Of a DNA stretch of 32,682 bases, positions 7,353 through 16,378 are shown piece after piece. Numbering within the stretch: the stretch's first letter is position 1; each line of letters starts with the position of its first letter. The translations under genes were made by a program, and so were the position numbers. The DNA comes from Verrucomicrobiales bacterium. GTDB lineage: Bacteria; Verrucomicrobiota; Verrucomicrobiia; Limisphaerales; CAIMTB01. The stretch spans positions 1 to 32,682 of the forward strand of contig JAEUHG010000200.1 in assembly GCA_016795425.1 (NCBI GenBank). The letters are read 5' to 3'. The notes beneath the pieces were generated by a model. That model did no database searches and had not been told where the DNA came from. It worked only from the letters and a program-made list of their open reading frames with translations.

Positions 7353-8279
7353 TCAGCCGGGCACTCCCAGCGCCCCGGGCGCACCCGCCAGCGTCCGCCG
7401 TGTCGAGCACGTGGCGATCATCACGGCCAAAGTCAGGACATAGGGCGAGGCGTTCCAAAGATAGTATCCTGTGCTGACGCCCACCGCCTGCAGCGACGGA
7501 CCAATGGCCTGCGCCCCGCCGAATAACAGCGACGCATAGAGGCAGTGGACCGGATTCCAGCGGGCGAAGATCACCAGCGCCACCGCCATCAGTCCTTGGC
7601 CGCTGGAAATCGCCTCCGTCCAGGCACCGGGATAAAACAGCGACAAATGCGCCCCGCCGATCCCCGACAGGGCACTACCCAGGGTGATCCCGAGCAGTCG
7701 AGTGCGCCCCACGGAAATGCCCAGGGCGCGGGCGGCCGCCGGTGAGTCCCCGACGGCCCGCACCCGCAGCCCAAAACGAGTGGACCGGAAGGCCCACTGC
7801 AGAAGGAAGGCCAAGGCGATTCCGAGCAGGAAGATCGGACTGATCTTCAACGCCGCTGCAACCTGGGGCATGGCGCTCCATCCACCAAGTTCCAGCCCGG
7901 GGAGTTGCGGCGCGCTGGGTTGGATGAACGGTTTGCCAAGGTAGAACGCCAAACCCGACCCAAAGATCAGCATGGCGATGCCCGCCGCGATGTCGTTCAC
8001 CTTGGGACGAGATACCAGGAACGCGTGCAAGGCGCCCATGACGGCCCCTGCACCCGCGGCTGCGGCCACACCGATCCAGGGGTTTCCGGTCTTATACGAG
8101 ATGGCATAGGCGCTCATGGCGCCCACCAGCAAAGTGCCCTCCAGACCCAGGTTGATCTTGCCGCACTTTTCCGTGAGGCATTCACCCAGACTGACCAACA
8201 GGAAGGGCGTCCCACCACGGACGGCACCCGCCAGGATTCCAATGACCACACCCCACCAGCCGATCGATTCGGTGTTCAT
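7353..8279 (-). CDS. BMP-type ABC importer permease 2, 308 aa
   Basis: This inner-membrane permease has about 8-9 hydrophobic segments and belongs to the branched-chain/ribose-type permease superfamily (YufQ/NupQ-like). Diagnostic blocks are TPFLLVSLGECLTEKCGKIN followed by LGLEGTLLVGAM near the N-terminus, NDIAAGIAMLIFGSG in the middle, and the cytoplasmic coupling region FGLRVRAVGDSPAAARALGI. It pairs with the preceding permease to form the translocation path. Its ATG overlaps the stop of that gene by 4 nt (ATGA at 8279-8276). biuH follows after 21 nt. Confidence 0.92.
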   Translation of the reverse strand: MNTESIGWWGVVIGILAGAVRGGTPFLLVSLGECLTEKCGKINLGLEGTLLVGAMSAYAISYKTGNPWIGVAAAAGAGAVMGALHAFLVSRPKVNDIAAGIAMLIFGSGLAFYLGKPFIQPSAPQLPGLELGGWSAMPQVAAALKISPIFLLGIALAFLLQWAFRSTRFGLRVRAVGDSPAAARALGISVGRTRLLGITLGSALSGIGGAHLSLFYPGAWTEAISSGQGLMAVALVIFARWNPVHCLYASLLFGGAQAIGPSLQAVGVSTGYYLWNASPYVLTLAVMIATCSTRRTLAGAPGALGVPG

Positions 8280-9409
8280 GCAGCGTCCTTCTCCTTGAAA
8301 AGGCCGAACCGGCCGTACATGGAATCACTCAGGAGAATCATCAGAAACACCAACCCCTGGAAGACCAGGATCGTGGCGTCGGGCAGTTGGAATTGCCGCT
8401 GAAGAATGCCGCCGCTCGCCAGGATTCCGCCGAGCAATACCGACACCAGGATGATGGGCAATCCACGGTGCCGGGCCACGAAGGCCACCAGGATTCCCGC
8501 GTAACCGTAACCGGCCGCCAACGATTCGTTGGCACGTCCATGGACCGCGGCGACTTCGATCATCCCCGCCAATCCCGCGGCGCCGCCGGCGAGCAGACAG
8601 GTGATCCATCCCAAGCGGGAGACCGGCAATCCCGCCAACCGCGCCGCCCGGATATTCCCTCCCACCATGCGTACTTTGAATCCGAACGTCGTCTGCTCCA
8701 TCAGAAACCAAGCCAGGACGCACGCCACCAGTCCAAAGAGGATGCCGTAATGCACATTGGTCTCACCGATTGGCGGCAGCATCCGATCGTCCGGAATCGG
8801 GTAGCTCGACGGTTTGTTGAGACTTGCCGGATCACGCATCGGGCCGTTGACCAGGTGGTTCATGACGGCAATCGCGATGTAGTTCATCAGCAGGCTGCTG
8901 ATGGTCTCGTTCACACCGCGCCGGTAGTGCAGCAGGCCTGCCGCCCCGATCCACAGCCCGCCCACGCCAAAACCCGCGAGCGCCATCGCAGCCCACACCA
9001 CCGGTGCCGGCGATCCTGCGACCAGCAGGCCCGCGGCCACGGCACCCAACCCACCCACCACCAGAGCGCCCTCATTGCCGATGATCACCAACCCCAACCG
9101 GGCCGGGAGCGCGGTGCACAGCGCCGTGAGCATGAGCGGAGACGCCCGTACCAGCGTGTTCTGAAACGAGTACCCGCTCCCAAATGCCGCCTTGTAGATC
9201 GCTGCAAAGACGCTGAAGGGATTGCGACCCTGGACCAGGCAGAAGAGTCCGAACAACAGTCCCGCTGCCAATACCGCCGCGACCGGAATGGCAATGGCCT
9301 CAGCGGTCGATCGCCACCGCCATTTCGCCACCGGTACCGGGCCCGGGACTGTCGCGGTGGCGTCGGCCAGCAGGGCGCCCGGAGCTTCGGAAGGCTGCGC
9401 GGAGTTCAT
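8276..9409 (-). CDS. BMP-type ABC importer permease 1, 377 aa
   Basis: This membrane permease of the YufP/NupP type has a roughly 35-residue cytoplasmic N-terminus, then about 9-10 hydrophobic segments. Typical blocks are NPFSVFAAIYKAAFGSGYSF, GLVIIGNEGALVVGGLGA, RRGVNETISSLLMNYIAIA, and the coupling region TFGFKVRMVGGNIRAARLAG. I start at the ATG at 9409; the frame is open to 9469, but that part is not conserved and lies in the intergenic stem-loop. The gene is separated from the upstream binding-protein gene by 146 nt containing an inverted repeat, and it overlaps the next permease by 4 nt. Confidence 0.92.
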   Translation of the reverse strand: MNSAQPSEAPGALLADATATVPGPVPVAKWRWRSTAEAIAIPVAAVLAAGLLFGLFCLVQGRNPFSVFAAIYKAAFGSGYSFQNTLVRASPLMLTALCTALPARLGLVIIGNEGALVVGGLGAVAAGLLVAGSPAPVVWAAMALAGFGVGGLWIGAAGLLHYRRGVNETISSLLMNYIAIAVMNHLVNGPMRDPASLNKPSSYPIPDDRMLPPIGETNVHYGILFGLVACVLAWFLMEQTTFGFKVRMVGGNIRAARLAGLPVSRLGWITCLLAGGAAGLAGMIEVAAVHGRANESLAAGYGYAGILVAFVARHRGLPIILVSVLLGGILASGGILQRQFQLPDATILVFQGLVFLMILLSDSMYGRFGLFKEKDAA

Positions 9410-9425
9410 GATCGGCGAAGTTTTA

Positions 9426-9494
9426 CAGATGCCCCGGCGCCCGCAGTATCCGCCGGAGGAGCGAAGCAACGCAGGGGATCGCGCGGGGCATCTG
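9426..9494 (-). other. Stem-loop between binding-protein and permease genes
   Basis: CAGATGCCCCG (9426-9436) and CGGGGCATCTG (9484-9494) form a perfect 11-bp inverted repeat with a 47-nt loop. It extends by 3 more pairs past a one-base bulge (9438-9440 with 9481-9483). No T-tract follows on the minus strand, so it is not a standard terminator. In many ABC operons such hairpins stabilise the binding-protein mRNA and lower expression of the membrane genes; that role is inferred here. Confidence 0.55.
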
Positions 9495-9555
9495 CAAGAT
9501 TCCTTTCATGCTTCCCGAAGGGCTCGAAAATCCGGGAACGACGCGACATCCGGAC

Positions 9556-10683
9556 TCAGCTCTTGGTGCTGCCGATGACGCCCTCGACCAACCAGCCCAT
9601 CGACTCGAGTTCGAGATCCTGCTGCTTGTACTCCTTGCCTGCGGGCAGGATGGCTTTGCCACCGTTATCCACCAGCGGGCCCTTGAAGATGACCATCGTA
9701 CCACTCATGAACGCCGCCTTGGCTGCGTCCGCCTTCTTTCGGGCCTCCTCTCCCACCGCCGGGCCGTAGTCGGAGCATTTCACGAATCCTTCCTTCAACC
9801 CGCCACGGACCAGGTGGGGAATGGTTCCCGCCGCAAGCGATTTCCCCGCCCGTACCCAGCCGGCATAATCGGTGTAGACCTTGGACCAATTCCATTCCGC
9901 CCCGGTCAGGTACCCTTTCGGCGCCAGCTTGGAACCGTCCGCATGATATCCACACACATAGATGCCCCGCCGTTCCGCAGTCTCAAGAATGACCTTGGGA
10001 CTGTCGACGTGGCAGGTCAGGACATCGACGCCCTGATTGATGAGGCTGGTGGCCGATTCCGCTTCCTTCACCGGCATGGCCCAGTCGCCGGTGAAGATCA
10101 CCTGCACGGTGGCCGTGGGGCGCACACTGCGTGCACCCAGAGTGAAGGCGTTGATGTTGCGCAGCACTTGCGGAATCGGTTTGGCGGCGATGAACCCAAG
10201 CTTACCCGACCGCGAAGTGTGGCCGGCGACAATGCCGGAGATGTACACCGCCTCGTCGATATAGCCGAAGTAACTCCCCACATTGGCCGGATGCTTGCCC
10301 TCCGTGTAGAGACCGCCGCAATGGAGAAACTGCACCTTCGGAAACTGCTTCGCCACCCGCAGAATATGCGGGTCGAAATACCCGAAGGAGGTTGGGAACA
10401 CCACCGTCGCACCATCCAGGTTGATCATGTTCCGCATGGTCTCCTGAACCGCGGTGGTCTCCGGCACGCTGGCCTCCTCGACGCCTTTGACCCAGTCGAG
10501 TTTCTGCACCCCGGCGCATCCCTGGGAGTGGGCCTGGTTATAACCATAGTCGTCCTTCGGCCCGACATAGATGAAGCCCATGGTCACCTTGTCGGCGGCC
10601 ACGGCGTGTTGGGTCATCCATCCCGTTGCCAACAAGGCCAGGACACGAAACGCGCGAGCGATGATTGCGGAGGAAAGAATCAT
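9556..10683 (-). CDS. BMP-family periplasmic substrate-binding protein, 375 aa
   Basis: This is the solute-binding component of the importer. The N-terminal 29-30 residues form a signal peptide with a probable cut at AVA-AD; no lipobox cysteine is at the cut. The mature part has BMP-fold blocks MGFIYVGPKDDYGYNQAH, VVFPTSFGYFDPHILRVAKQFP, YFGYIDEAVYISGIVAGHTS and NQGVDVLTCHVDSPKVI. BMP proteins usually bind nucleosides or similar polar solutes. The operon's hydrolases suggest that this one binds biuret, triuret or another urea derivative, but the sequence alone does not show the ligand. It lies 59 nt downstream of the outer-membrane barrel gene and is followed by a stem-loop. Confidence 0.92.
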   Translation of the reverse strand: MILSSAIIARAFRVLALLATGWMTQHAVAADKVTMGFIYVGPKDDYGYNQAHSQGCAGVQKLDWVKGVEEASVPETTAVQETMRNMINLDGATVVFPTSFGYFDPHILRVAKQFPKVQFLHCGGLYTEGKHPANVGSYFGYIDEAVYISGIVAGHTSRSGKLGFIAAKPIPQVLRNINAFTLGARSVRPTATVQVIFTGDWAMPVKEAESATSLINQGVDVLTCHVDSPKVILETAERRGIYVCGYHADGSKLAPKGYLTGAEWNWSKVYTDYAGWVRAGKSLAAGTIPHLVRGGLKEGFVKCSDYGPAVGEEARKKADAAKAAFMSGTMVIFKGPLVDNGGKAILPAGKEYKQQDLELESMGWLVEGVIGSTKS

Positions 10684-10742
10684 GGAGAGAGAGGGGCAGG
10701 GGTTGTGAGGGTTACAAGACAGATCCAGAGGCAGCCATTCGA

Positions 10743-11732
10743 TCAGAAGAAGGTCGAGAGGCCGCAGAAGAAGGCGACCACGTCGTCGGTTCGTTCCGCC
10801 GGGGCGTTGAATGCCTGCATGCTCGCAAGGTTTTCATCCGCGAAATGCTGGTACTTGAACCCGGCGTGGAAGCTCCAATTGCCATACCCCTTCGGCATGA
10901 ATGCCATGGGGATCGTCGCCTTCAGACCCACCTCATACAGCGCGATCGTCGAACTCTCGTCGTAGTACTCGCCGTAGAATTCGCTGTCGGGGAGAAGAAT
11001 TCGGGCCGGTGCCTCGACTTTGAGTCCGCCCAACTTCTCGAAGGTGTAGGAGGGAGCGATGCCGATGTCGAAATACCAGCTCGAACCCGGCAGAGGTTGC
11101 GGACCCTTCCCCAGTGGATCGACAACATACGGCACCTGGGCCGCCGTCGCTTTCCCTTCCAATTCGCTCCAAAAAATCAAGTACGGATGCAACGCCCACT
11201 TGCCAAGCCACCCACTGTCATCGAGTGCCAGCTTCGTCTCCAGATGGTGCGAAAATGGAATGTTCAGGATCTGCATATTGAACGACGTGTAGGTGACGTC
11301 CAACGTGAGGTGCTTCGCGAACCCGATCGAAACACCGGCGATCGGATCGATCTCATACCAACTGGTGCGATCCTGACCGTTGCTGTCGCTGCTCGGAATG
11401 CGGTCGGTTCCGAAACAGTTCCAGACGCCACCCACCAGCGTCGCGTTATTCACGAATCCTTCGCCCCGGTAGAGGTTGAAAAATCCGAGCACCAGCGGCT
11501 GAAACACCAGGCCGCTGTCCTGCACGATCATCCCACGCGGCGTCAGGTAGTGCGTGGAGAATTCGAAGTTCAACAGCGCGTTGACGCGCGACTCGCCGTC
11601 GGCGGCGTGCAATCTCGGGGTCGTCGCGGCGATCGCGACTCCCATGGATAGGGCAATCCAACCCGCGCGTCGAATGATCGGCGAATCGATCCAGGACGGG
11701 GCTGGGCTTGAGGAAGGGATGGAGGTGGGCAT
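10743..11732 (-). CDS. Outer-membrane beta-barrel protein, 329 aa
   Basis: The N-terminus carries a signal peptide (hydrophobic stretch at about residues 24-38, cut near LHA-AD at 43). The rest shows alternating hydrophobic and polar strands rich in Tyr, Phe and Trp, without long hydrophobic helices. It ends in LSTFF with a terminal phenylalanine, as expected for an outer-membrane barrel inserted by BamA. I do not recognise a precise family; TorF-like or phenol-degradation-type barrels are possibilities. It is the first gene after the sigma-54 promoter at 11776-11791, with an inferred leader of about 33 nt, so it probably lets the importer's substrate cross the outer membrane. The ATG at 11732 is chosen because the upstream frame would run through the promoter. 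Confidence 0.78.
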   Translation of the reverse strand: MPTSIPSSSPAPSWIDSPIIRRAGWIALSMGVAIAATTPRLHAADGESRVNALLNFEFSTHYLTPRGMIVQDSGLVFQPLVLGFFNLYRGEGFVNNATLVGGVWNCFGTDRIPSSDSNGQDRTSWYEIDPIAGVSIGFAKHLTLDVTYTSFNMQILNIPFSHHLETKLALDDSGWLGKWALHPYLIFWSELEGKATAAQVPYVVDPLGKGPQPLPGSSWYFDIGIAPSYTFEKLGGLKVEAPARILLPDSEFYGEYYDESSTIALYEVGLKATIPMAFMPKGYGNWSFHAGFKYQHFADENLASMQAFNAPAERTDDVVAFFCGLSTFF

Positions 11733-11775
11733 GGTGGTGAAACCGGGACGGTGATCGTCCAACGGATTTCCACTT

Positions 11776-11791
11776 AGCGAATCGCGTGCCA
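11776..11791 (-). promoter_or_regulatory. Sigma-54 (-24/-12) promoter of the biuret/BMP operon
   Basis: The minus strand reads TGGCACGCGATTCGCT, matching the sigma-54 consensus TGGCACGN4TTGCW at all defined positions but one. GG (-24) and GC (-12) are exactly 10 nt apart. The predicted start of transcription is near 11765, about 33 nt before the ATG of the barrel gene. The gene immediately upstream encodes a sigma-54 activator. Confidence 0.8.
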
Positions 11792-11866
11792 CGCCCGCGA
11801 GGATCCCCGCCACCCCCGAATTTTGAGGCATTCCGCGAACCCGGACCTCCACGGCTCTCACGGCGC

Positions 11867-11902
11867 GTGTTCCAAACGTCGCCCGTGAAACAGATGGAAC
11901 AC
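11867..11902 (-). promoter_or_regulatory. Inverted repeat, candidate activator site upstream of the sigma-54 promoter
   Basis: GTGTTCCA (11867-11874) and TGGAACAC (11895-11902) are perfect 8-bp arms with a 20-nt spacer. The centre is about 95 bp upstream of the -24 element, the usual place for enhancer sites of NtrC-type activators. The 331-nt gap 11733-12063 contains this repeat, the promoter and no gene that I can support. The protein that binds is inferred. Confidence 0.45.
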
Positions 11903-12063
11903 CTCTTCACAGGCAGCATGGACGCTCAGGGTCGAAACACGCCTCGGACCCATGAACCAGGTCGCGAATGCCTGATCCACTTGACTGGAAAACAACCTCG
12001 ATCGGGCGGCCCTCGTCACGCTGCCACGAGGTGTGTGGGGTTCGGAGGTTCATCGAGTGGGTC

Positions 12064-13638
12064 TCAGACCTCCGCGCCCGCACCAGCCGCCTCCTCCTGC
12101 GCCAGCTTCCGATAAATGCGCGTTCGATGCACCCCCAGCAACCTCGCGGCGTCGCTGATGTTGCCGCCCGTCACCTGAAGCGCCCGCTGAATCAGCACCT
12201 CCTCCGCTTCCGCGAGATTCAGCGGCAGCGACGATGCCCATTCGGAACGTGCGGTGGCGGTCGTGGTCGTAGTCGTGTGAGCCGGAGTCTCGGATGCCAA
12301 CACACTGGCTGCCGCAGGAGTCGGACCGGGCCGATTCAAGAAATGCAGATGCCGAGGTTCGATGGGTTCGCCACCGCTCTCGATGAGGGCGCGTTCCAAC
12401 AGGTTCCTCAGCTCACGGACGTTGCCGGGATAGGAATAGGCGCGGAGGGCCGTCATGGCCGCGGGCGACAAACGTGGATTCCGAAGGCCCATCTCGGAGG
12501 CAAACATCCCGAGGAAATGCGCAGCTAATGCCGGCAGATCCTCGAGCCGCTCGCGTAGCGGCGGCATGTGCACCGTAAACCGCGCCAGGCGAAAGTAGAG
12601 ATCCTGTCGAAACGCCCCCGAGGCCATGCGCGCCTCGAGATCCGCATTGGTCGCCGCCACCACCCGCACATCGACCCGCCGTGGCTCCGCGCAACCCACT
12701 GCGGTCACACAGCCATCCTCCAGGACCCGCAGCAGTTTCACCTGCAGCGACACGGGCATGTCCCCCATCTCATCCAGAAACAGGGTGCCGCCATGGGCCA
12801 GTTCGAAACAGCCCTTGCGGTCGGAAGTGGCTCCCGTGAAGGCCCCCTTCACATGGCCAAACAACATCGATTCCGCCAGGTCAGGCGGAATCGCGACGCA
12901 GTTCACAGGCACAAACGGCGCCTTGGACCGGGCGCTCCCAAAATGCAGCGCCCGGGCGACCAGTTCCTTGCCGGTGCCACTCTCTCCGGTGATGAGGACG
13001 CTCGTGTGCGTGAATTGGTGGAGCCGCCGCACGTCGTTGAGAATCCGCCGGACACTGGGACTTTCCCCCACGAAACCGGCGAGATTCCAGCGCGACGCTT
13101 CCAGATCCGACAGCGCCGCCAAGGTCTCGTCCGCATGCTTGAGCGCGGTCTCCGCCCGCCGTCGTCGATCCATCTCTTCCGTCAATTCGCGCGTGCGCGC
13201 TTCCAAGACCCGGTTCTTGTCCTGCAATTCCCGGGTCAAACGACCCAAACCCAGATGCGTGGCCACCCGGGCCACCACTTCGTCCGGTTGAAAGGGCTTC
13301 ACCACGTAATCAACGCCGCCCGCTCGAAAACCTTCGACCATTCCCTGCAACTCCGCCCGCGCCGTCAGGAAGATGACCGGGATCTCGCGCGTGAGCGGGT
13401 CGGCCTTCAACCGACGGCAGGTCTCGATCCCATCCATTTCCGGCATCAGCACGTCGAGCAGGATGAGATCGGGTTTCGCGCGCGCCGCCACGCGCAGCGC
13501 CGACGTCCCGTCCGGCGCGGCCAGGATCTCGTAGCCATGAGGCTCCAGGACCGCCGTCAGAACTTCCAGGTTCGCCGGCACATCATCGACCAGGAGCAGG
13601 CGCTCCGGGGGACGGGTTGAAGATTGGTCGGCGCCCAT
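12064..13638 (-). CDS. NtrC-type sigma-54-dependent response regulator, 524 aa
   Basis: The domains in order are a receiver (residues 13-125, acidic pocket D18/D19, phospho-acceptor D62 in LILLDVLMPEMDG, lysine in VVKPF), a coiled linker (about 135-180), a sigma-54 AAA+ domain (185-435), and a Fis-type helix-turn-helix (GGNISDAARLLGVHRTRIYRKL, about 490-511). The AAA+ domain has Walker A GESGTGKE at 217-224, the sigma-54-contacting loop GAFTGA at 264-269 and Walker B TLFLDE. A Thr-rich linker (453-462) precedes the DNA-binding part. The protein should activate sigma-54 promoters by ATP hydrolysis. It follows the kinase gene by 4 nt, and near-consensus sigma-54 promoters stand before both flanking operons, its likely targets. 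The true inducer is unknown. Confidence 0.95.
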   Translation of the reverse strand: MGADQSSTRPPERLLLVDDVPANLEVLTAVLEPHGYEILAAPDGTSALRVAARAKPDLILLDVLMPEMDGIETCRRLKADPLTREIPVIFLTARAELQGMVEGFRAGGVDYVVKPFQPDEVVARVATHLGLGRLTRELQDKNRVLEARTRELTEEMDRRRRAETALKHADETLAALSDLEASRWNLAGFVGESPSVRRILNDVRRLHQFTHTSVLITGESGTGKELVARALHFGSARSKAPFVPVNCVAIPPDLAESMLFGHVKGAFTGATSDRKGCFELAHGGTLFLDEMGDMPVSLQVKLLRVLEDGCVTAVGCAEPRRVDVRVVAATNADLEARMASGAFRQDLYFRLARFTVHMPPLRERLEDLPALAAHFLGMFASEMGLRNPRLSPAAMTALRAYSYPGNVRELRNLLERALIESGGEPIEPRHLHFLNRPGPTPAAASVLASETPAHTTTTTTATARSEWASSLPLNLAEAEEVLIQRALQVTGGNISDAARLLGVHRTRIYRKLAQEEAAGAGAEV

Positions 13639-13642
13639 GAAG

Positions 13643-16252
13643 TCAGACCGCGGACGTTTCCAGCGCAGGTGCCGAGGGTTCCGTCGGACCTCGTGGTGAT
13701 ACCCGCTCGAGAACTCGTCGAATCCCGTCCATGTCGTAACTGCGCATCAGCCAGCGGATCTCCTGCGCCAGGCGTTCCGCGCCCGGACCGTGTTCACGGA
13801 GTTCGGCGAGGCGCGCCTTCAGCATGGTGGTGCTGTGGAGTTCGGCGGCGAGGAGCAGCCCGGCGTACAGGTCGCCCGGAAGCGCCAACGGTTCCGCCCC
13901 AATGCCGCCGGATTCCACCGCCGGCTCGGCGACGGTGTCGGCATGCACAAATCGCAGTCCCAATTGGCGCTGCAGCACTTCGTACAGCTGCTCGCAGCGA
14001 ATCGGTTTTGCCAGGAACTCAACGCACCCCGACTCCAGTGCCTCCCGACGATGTTCCGGGAGAGGAGAGGCACTATGCATGACGATCGGCACCGACCGGC
14101 CGGTGATCTCGATCATACGCCGCGCCGCTTCAGCCCCGCCCATTCCCGGTAGCAAGAGATCCAGCAGCACCAGGTCGGGTCGCGACTGACTCAACCACTC
14201 CAGTGCCTCAGGTCCGTCCGAAGCGAAGGCCACCGTCACTCCAGCCGTTGTCAGCATTCCACCCAGAACGCCGCGGTTGTCGGCATGATCGTCAACCACC
14301 AGAACGACCGCCTTCTGCCCCGGCGCGAGGGAAACCGGGCGTCGCACCGCGCCCTCCGCAGGCGGTTGCGCCACTGGCAAGGGAAGACAGAAATAGAACC
14401 GCGAACCGATCCCGCGGGACGATTGGAACTCCAGCCGCCCGCCGAGAAGTTCAACCTGGCGCTGGGCAATGGTCAGCCCGAGTCCAGTGCCACCCTGATG
14501 TCCCGCCCCGGACCCTTGATGGAACGGCTTGAAGATGTCGGCCCGCTCTTCCTCGGGAATCCCCAGTCCGGTGTCGATCACCTCGAACCACCATCGCTCC
14601 GCGTCCGCCGCATCGCGCTGAACTCGAAGATAAACCTCACCGGTCCGAGTAAACTTCACCGCGTTGCCCAGCAGGTTGATCAGCACTTGTCGGAGCTTTC
14701 CGGCGTCGCCTCGCACCCAGATCGACGGTTCGGTGGTCGCATCGAATCGAAAGCCGATCCGCTTCTGGGCGCAGAGCGGAAGGAAGGTCGAAGCCAGGCC
14801 CTTGGCCAGATCGACCAGATCGAAGGCATCATCGTGCCGTTCCATGCGACCGGCCTCGATCTTGGACAGATCCAGGATCTCATTGATGAGCCCCAGCAGA
14901 TGCTGGCCGCTGCCGCTGATCGCCGCGATGGCATCGCGTTGTTCGGGGGGAAGGCGCAAATCCCGGCGCAACAACTGGGTGTAGCCGAGTATGGCGTTCA
15001 ATGGCGTGCGAATCTCATGGCTCATGCTGGCCAGGAAATCCGATTTCGCCTGGTTCGCCGCGGCCGCGGCCGCCTCCGCCCGCTGCCGAATCGCCACCTC
15101 CTCCTCCAACGCCGCGTTCGTCGTCGCAATCTGGCGCGCGCGGCGCCCATCGGCGGCCAACGAATACGCCGTCAATCCTGTGAACGCCAACCCGCCAATC
15201 AGAACCATCCAGGAGTGGCGATGCGGTTGGGTCGCCATAAACGCACCGGTCGGACGCGCCACCACCACCCATCTCCGTCCCGCCACTTCCAGATCGATCT
15301 CCGTCGCCACTCCGGTGCCCGAGCCTGCCGCTTCAATGGCCCCCGGCGAGATCCCGTGGATTCGTTCGCCGGACACCGATTGATCGAATAAAGCCGCTTC
15401 GATGCCCCGTGCCGCCAGTTCCCGGAACGCCGGCCCCACCAAGGCATCCACCCGAAATACCGCCACCGCGAATCCCTCCAAGCGTTGGCGACGCGACGTC
15501 ACCGAATCGTCGCCCCCAGTCCGATACGCCGGTAGAAGCACCAAAAACCCTGTGGCGTCATCGGGTCCTTGGGCCAGGCGAACCGGCCCGGTCGCCCTCG
15601 GTCCCCCGAGATCCCGCGCGAGTTCCAGCGATTCGCGCCGGCTCGGATCCGACGCGAGATCGTAGCCAAGCGCCGAGCGGTTCGCCTCCGGAGGTTCGAT
15701 ATAATAAACAGGCACATACTCGTCGCGCTCCTGGGCCGGTCGCAGAAGTCCCGAAACTTCCGACTCCTTGAAGGAGAAGTCGGCGATCCCCTCGGATACC
15801 GCCGCCGCTTCCCAGATGGCGCGATCTTCGCGGCGCACCCGCGGATTCCACGAAAGCGCCTGCAACTCCGGTTGCCGGACCAGCGCGCCTTGAACGAAAT
15901 GACGAAAGGGTTCACGGCGCATCCGACCCTGGGCGGCATGCAACGAAACCACCGAGTGCAGCACCTCCATGGATCGCAGCATCGACACGCGAAGCTTCGC
16001 GACCTGTTCGCGGGTCAAATCCTCGGCGCGCCCCTCAGCCTCCCGCGTCTCCCAGTCACGGAGCAACGCGAACAAGGCCACCGCCAGGACCACCCCGAAA
16101 CCAATCACCGCCACCAGCCGAATCCGTCCCTGCCCCGGCCGCGCCCTGCGCTCTCCTCGAGATTCAGTCGCCTGTCCGTCGGACGACCGCTCGTCCAGGT
16201 GCCGTTCCTGGCGCTTCTGGAGATCGCGCCCTGCCTGCACATCCTGGTTCAT
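13643..16252 (-). CDS. Hybrid sensor histidine kinase with a periplasmic CHASE domain, 869 aa
   Basis: Two membrane segments (about residues 45-64 and 349-366) frame a periplasmic CHASE domain with SWNPRVRREDRAIWE, EYVPVYYIEPPEAN and GYDLASDPSRRESL. CHASE domains sense small extracellular ligands. The cytoplasmic part has a coiled coil, a HisKA domain with SHEIRTPLNA (H412), an ATPase domain (LINLLGNAVKFT N-box, DTGLGIP, GGTGLGL) and a C-terminal receiver (VLVVDDHADN, LLDLLLPGMGG). A roughly 90-residue tail follows the receiver. The ATG at 16252 is chosen; the frame is open to 16327 but starts there with GTG inside a hairpin-containing leader. The short gap to the response regulator makes them an obvious pair. 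A ligand such as urea, biuret or another amide is an inference. Confidence 0.93.
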   Translation of the reverse strand: MNQDVQAGRDLQKRQERHLDERSSDGQATESRGERRARPGQGRIRLVAVIGFGVVLAVALFALLRDWETREAEGRAEDLTREQVAKLRVSMLRSMEVLHSVVSLHAAQGRMRREPFRHFVQGALVRQPELQALSWNPRVRREDRAIWEAAAVSEGIADFSFKESEVSGLLRPAQERDEYVPVYYIEPPEANRSALGYDLASDPSRRESLELARDLGGPRATGPVRLAQGPDDATGFLVLLPAYRTGGDDSVTSRRQRLEGFAVAVFRVDALVGPAFRELAARGIEAALFDQSVSGERIHGISPGAIEAAGSGTGVATEIDLEVAGRRWVVVARPTGAFMATQPHRHSWMVLIGGLAFTGLTAYSLAADGRRARQIATTNAALEEEVAIRQRAEAAAAAANQAKSDFLASMSHEIRTPLNAILGYTQLLRRDLRLPPEQRDAIAAISGSGQHLLGLINEILDLSKIEAGRMERHDDAFDLVDLAKGLASTFLPLCAQKRIGFRFDATTEPSIWVRGDAGKLRQVLINLLGNAVKFTRTGEVYLRVQRDAADAERWWFEVIDTGLGIPEEERADIFKPFHQGSGAGHQGGTGLGLTIAQRQVELLGGRLEFQSSRGIGSRFYFCLPLPVAQPPAEGAVRRPVSLAPGQKAVVLVVDDHADNRGVLGGMLTTAGVTVAFASDGPEALEWLSQSRPDLVLLDLLLPGMGGAEAARRMIEITGRSVPIVMHSASPLPEHRREALESGCVEFLAKPIRCEQLYEVLQRQLGLRFVHADTVAEPAVESGGIGAEPLALPGDLYAGLLLAAELHSTTMLKARLAELREHGPGAERLAQEIRWLMRSYDMDGIRRVLERVSPRGPTEPSAPALETSAV

Positions 16253-16287
16253 GGTCTCAACGCGGGACTTCAAACGCTTCCTTCCCG

Positions 16288-16311
16288 CCCGCAGGCACCC
16301 ACACCTGCGGG
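16288..16311 (-). other. Stem-loop between ureF and the kinase gene
   Basis: CCCGCAGG (16288-16295) and CCTGCGGG (16304-16311) form a perfect 8-bp stem with an 8-nt loop. A second possible fold, GGGGCAAGCCCC (16309-16320), overlaps it. No T-tract follows on the minus strand. It may slow or end transcription after ureF or process the message; no separate promoter for the kinase is visible in the 126-nt gap. Confidence 0.4.
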
Positions 16312-16378
16312 GCAAGCCCCTCCCCACCCGAGGACGTTGGTACGGTGGGACGGGGCATGGTATCGCGCCCGATGGGCC

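Noticed and set aside
12043..12074. Inverted repeat CGGAGGT/ACCTCCG around the response-regulator stop codon
   Set aside because: Only 7 bp with an 18-nt loop and no T-tract; too weak to call a terminator.
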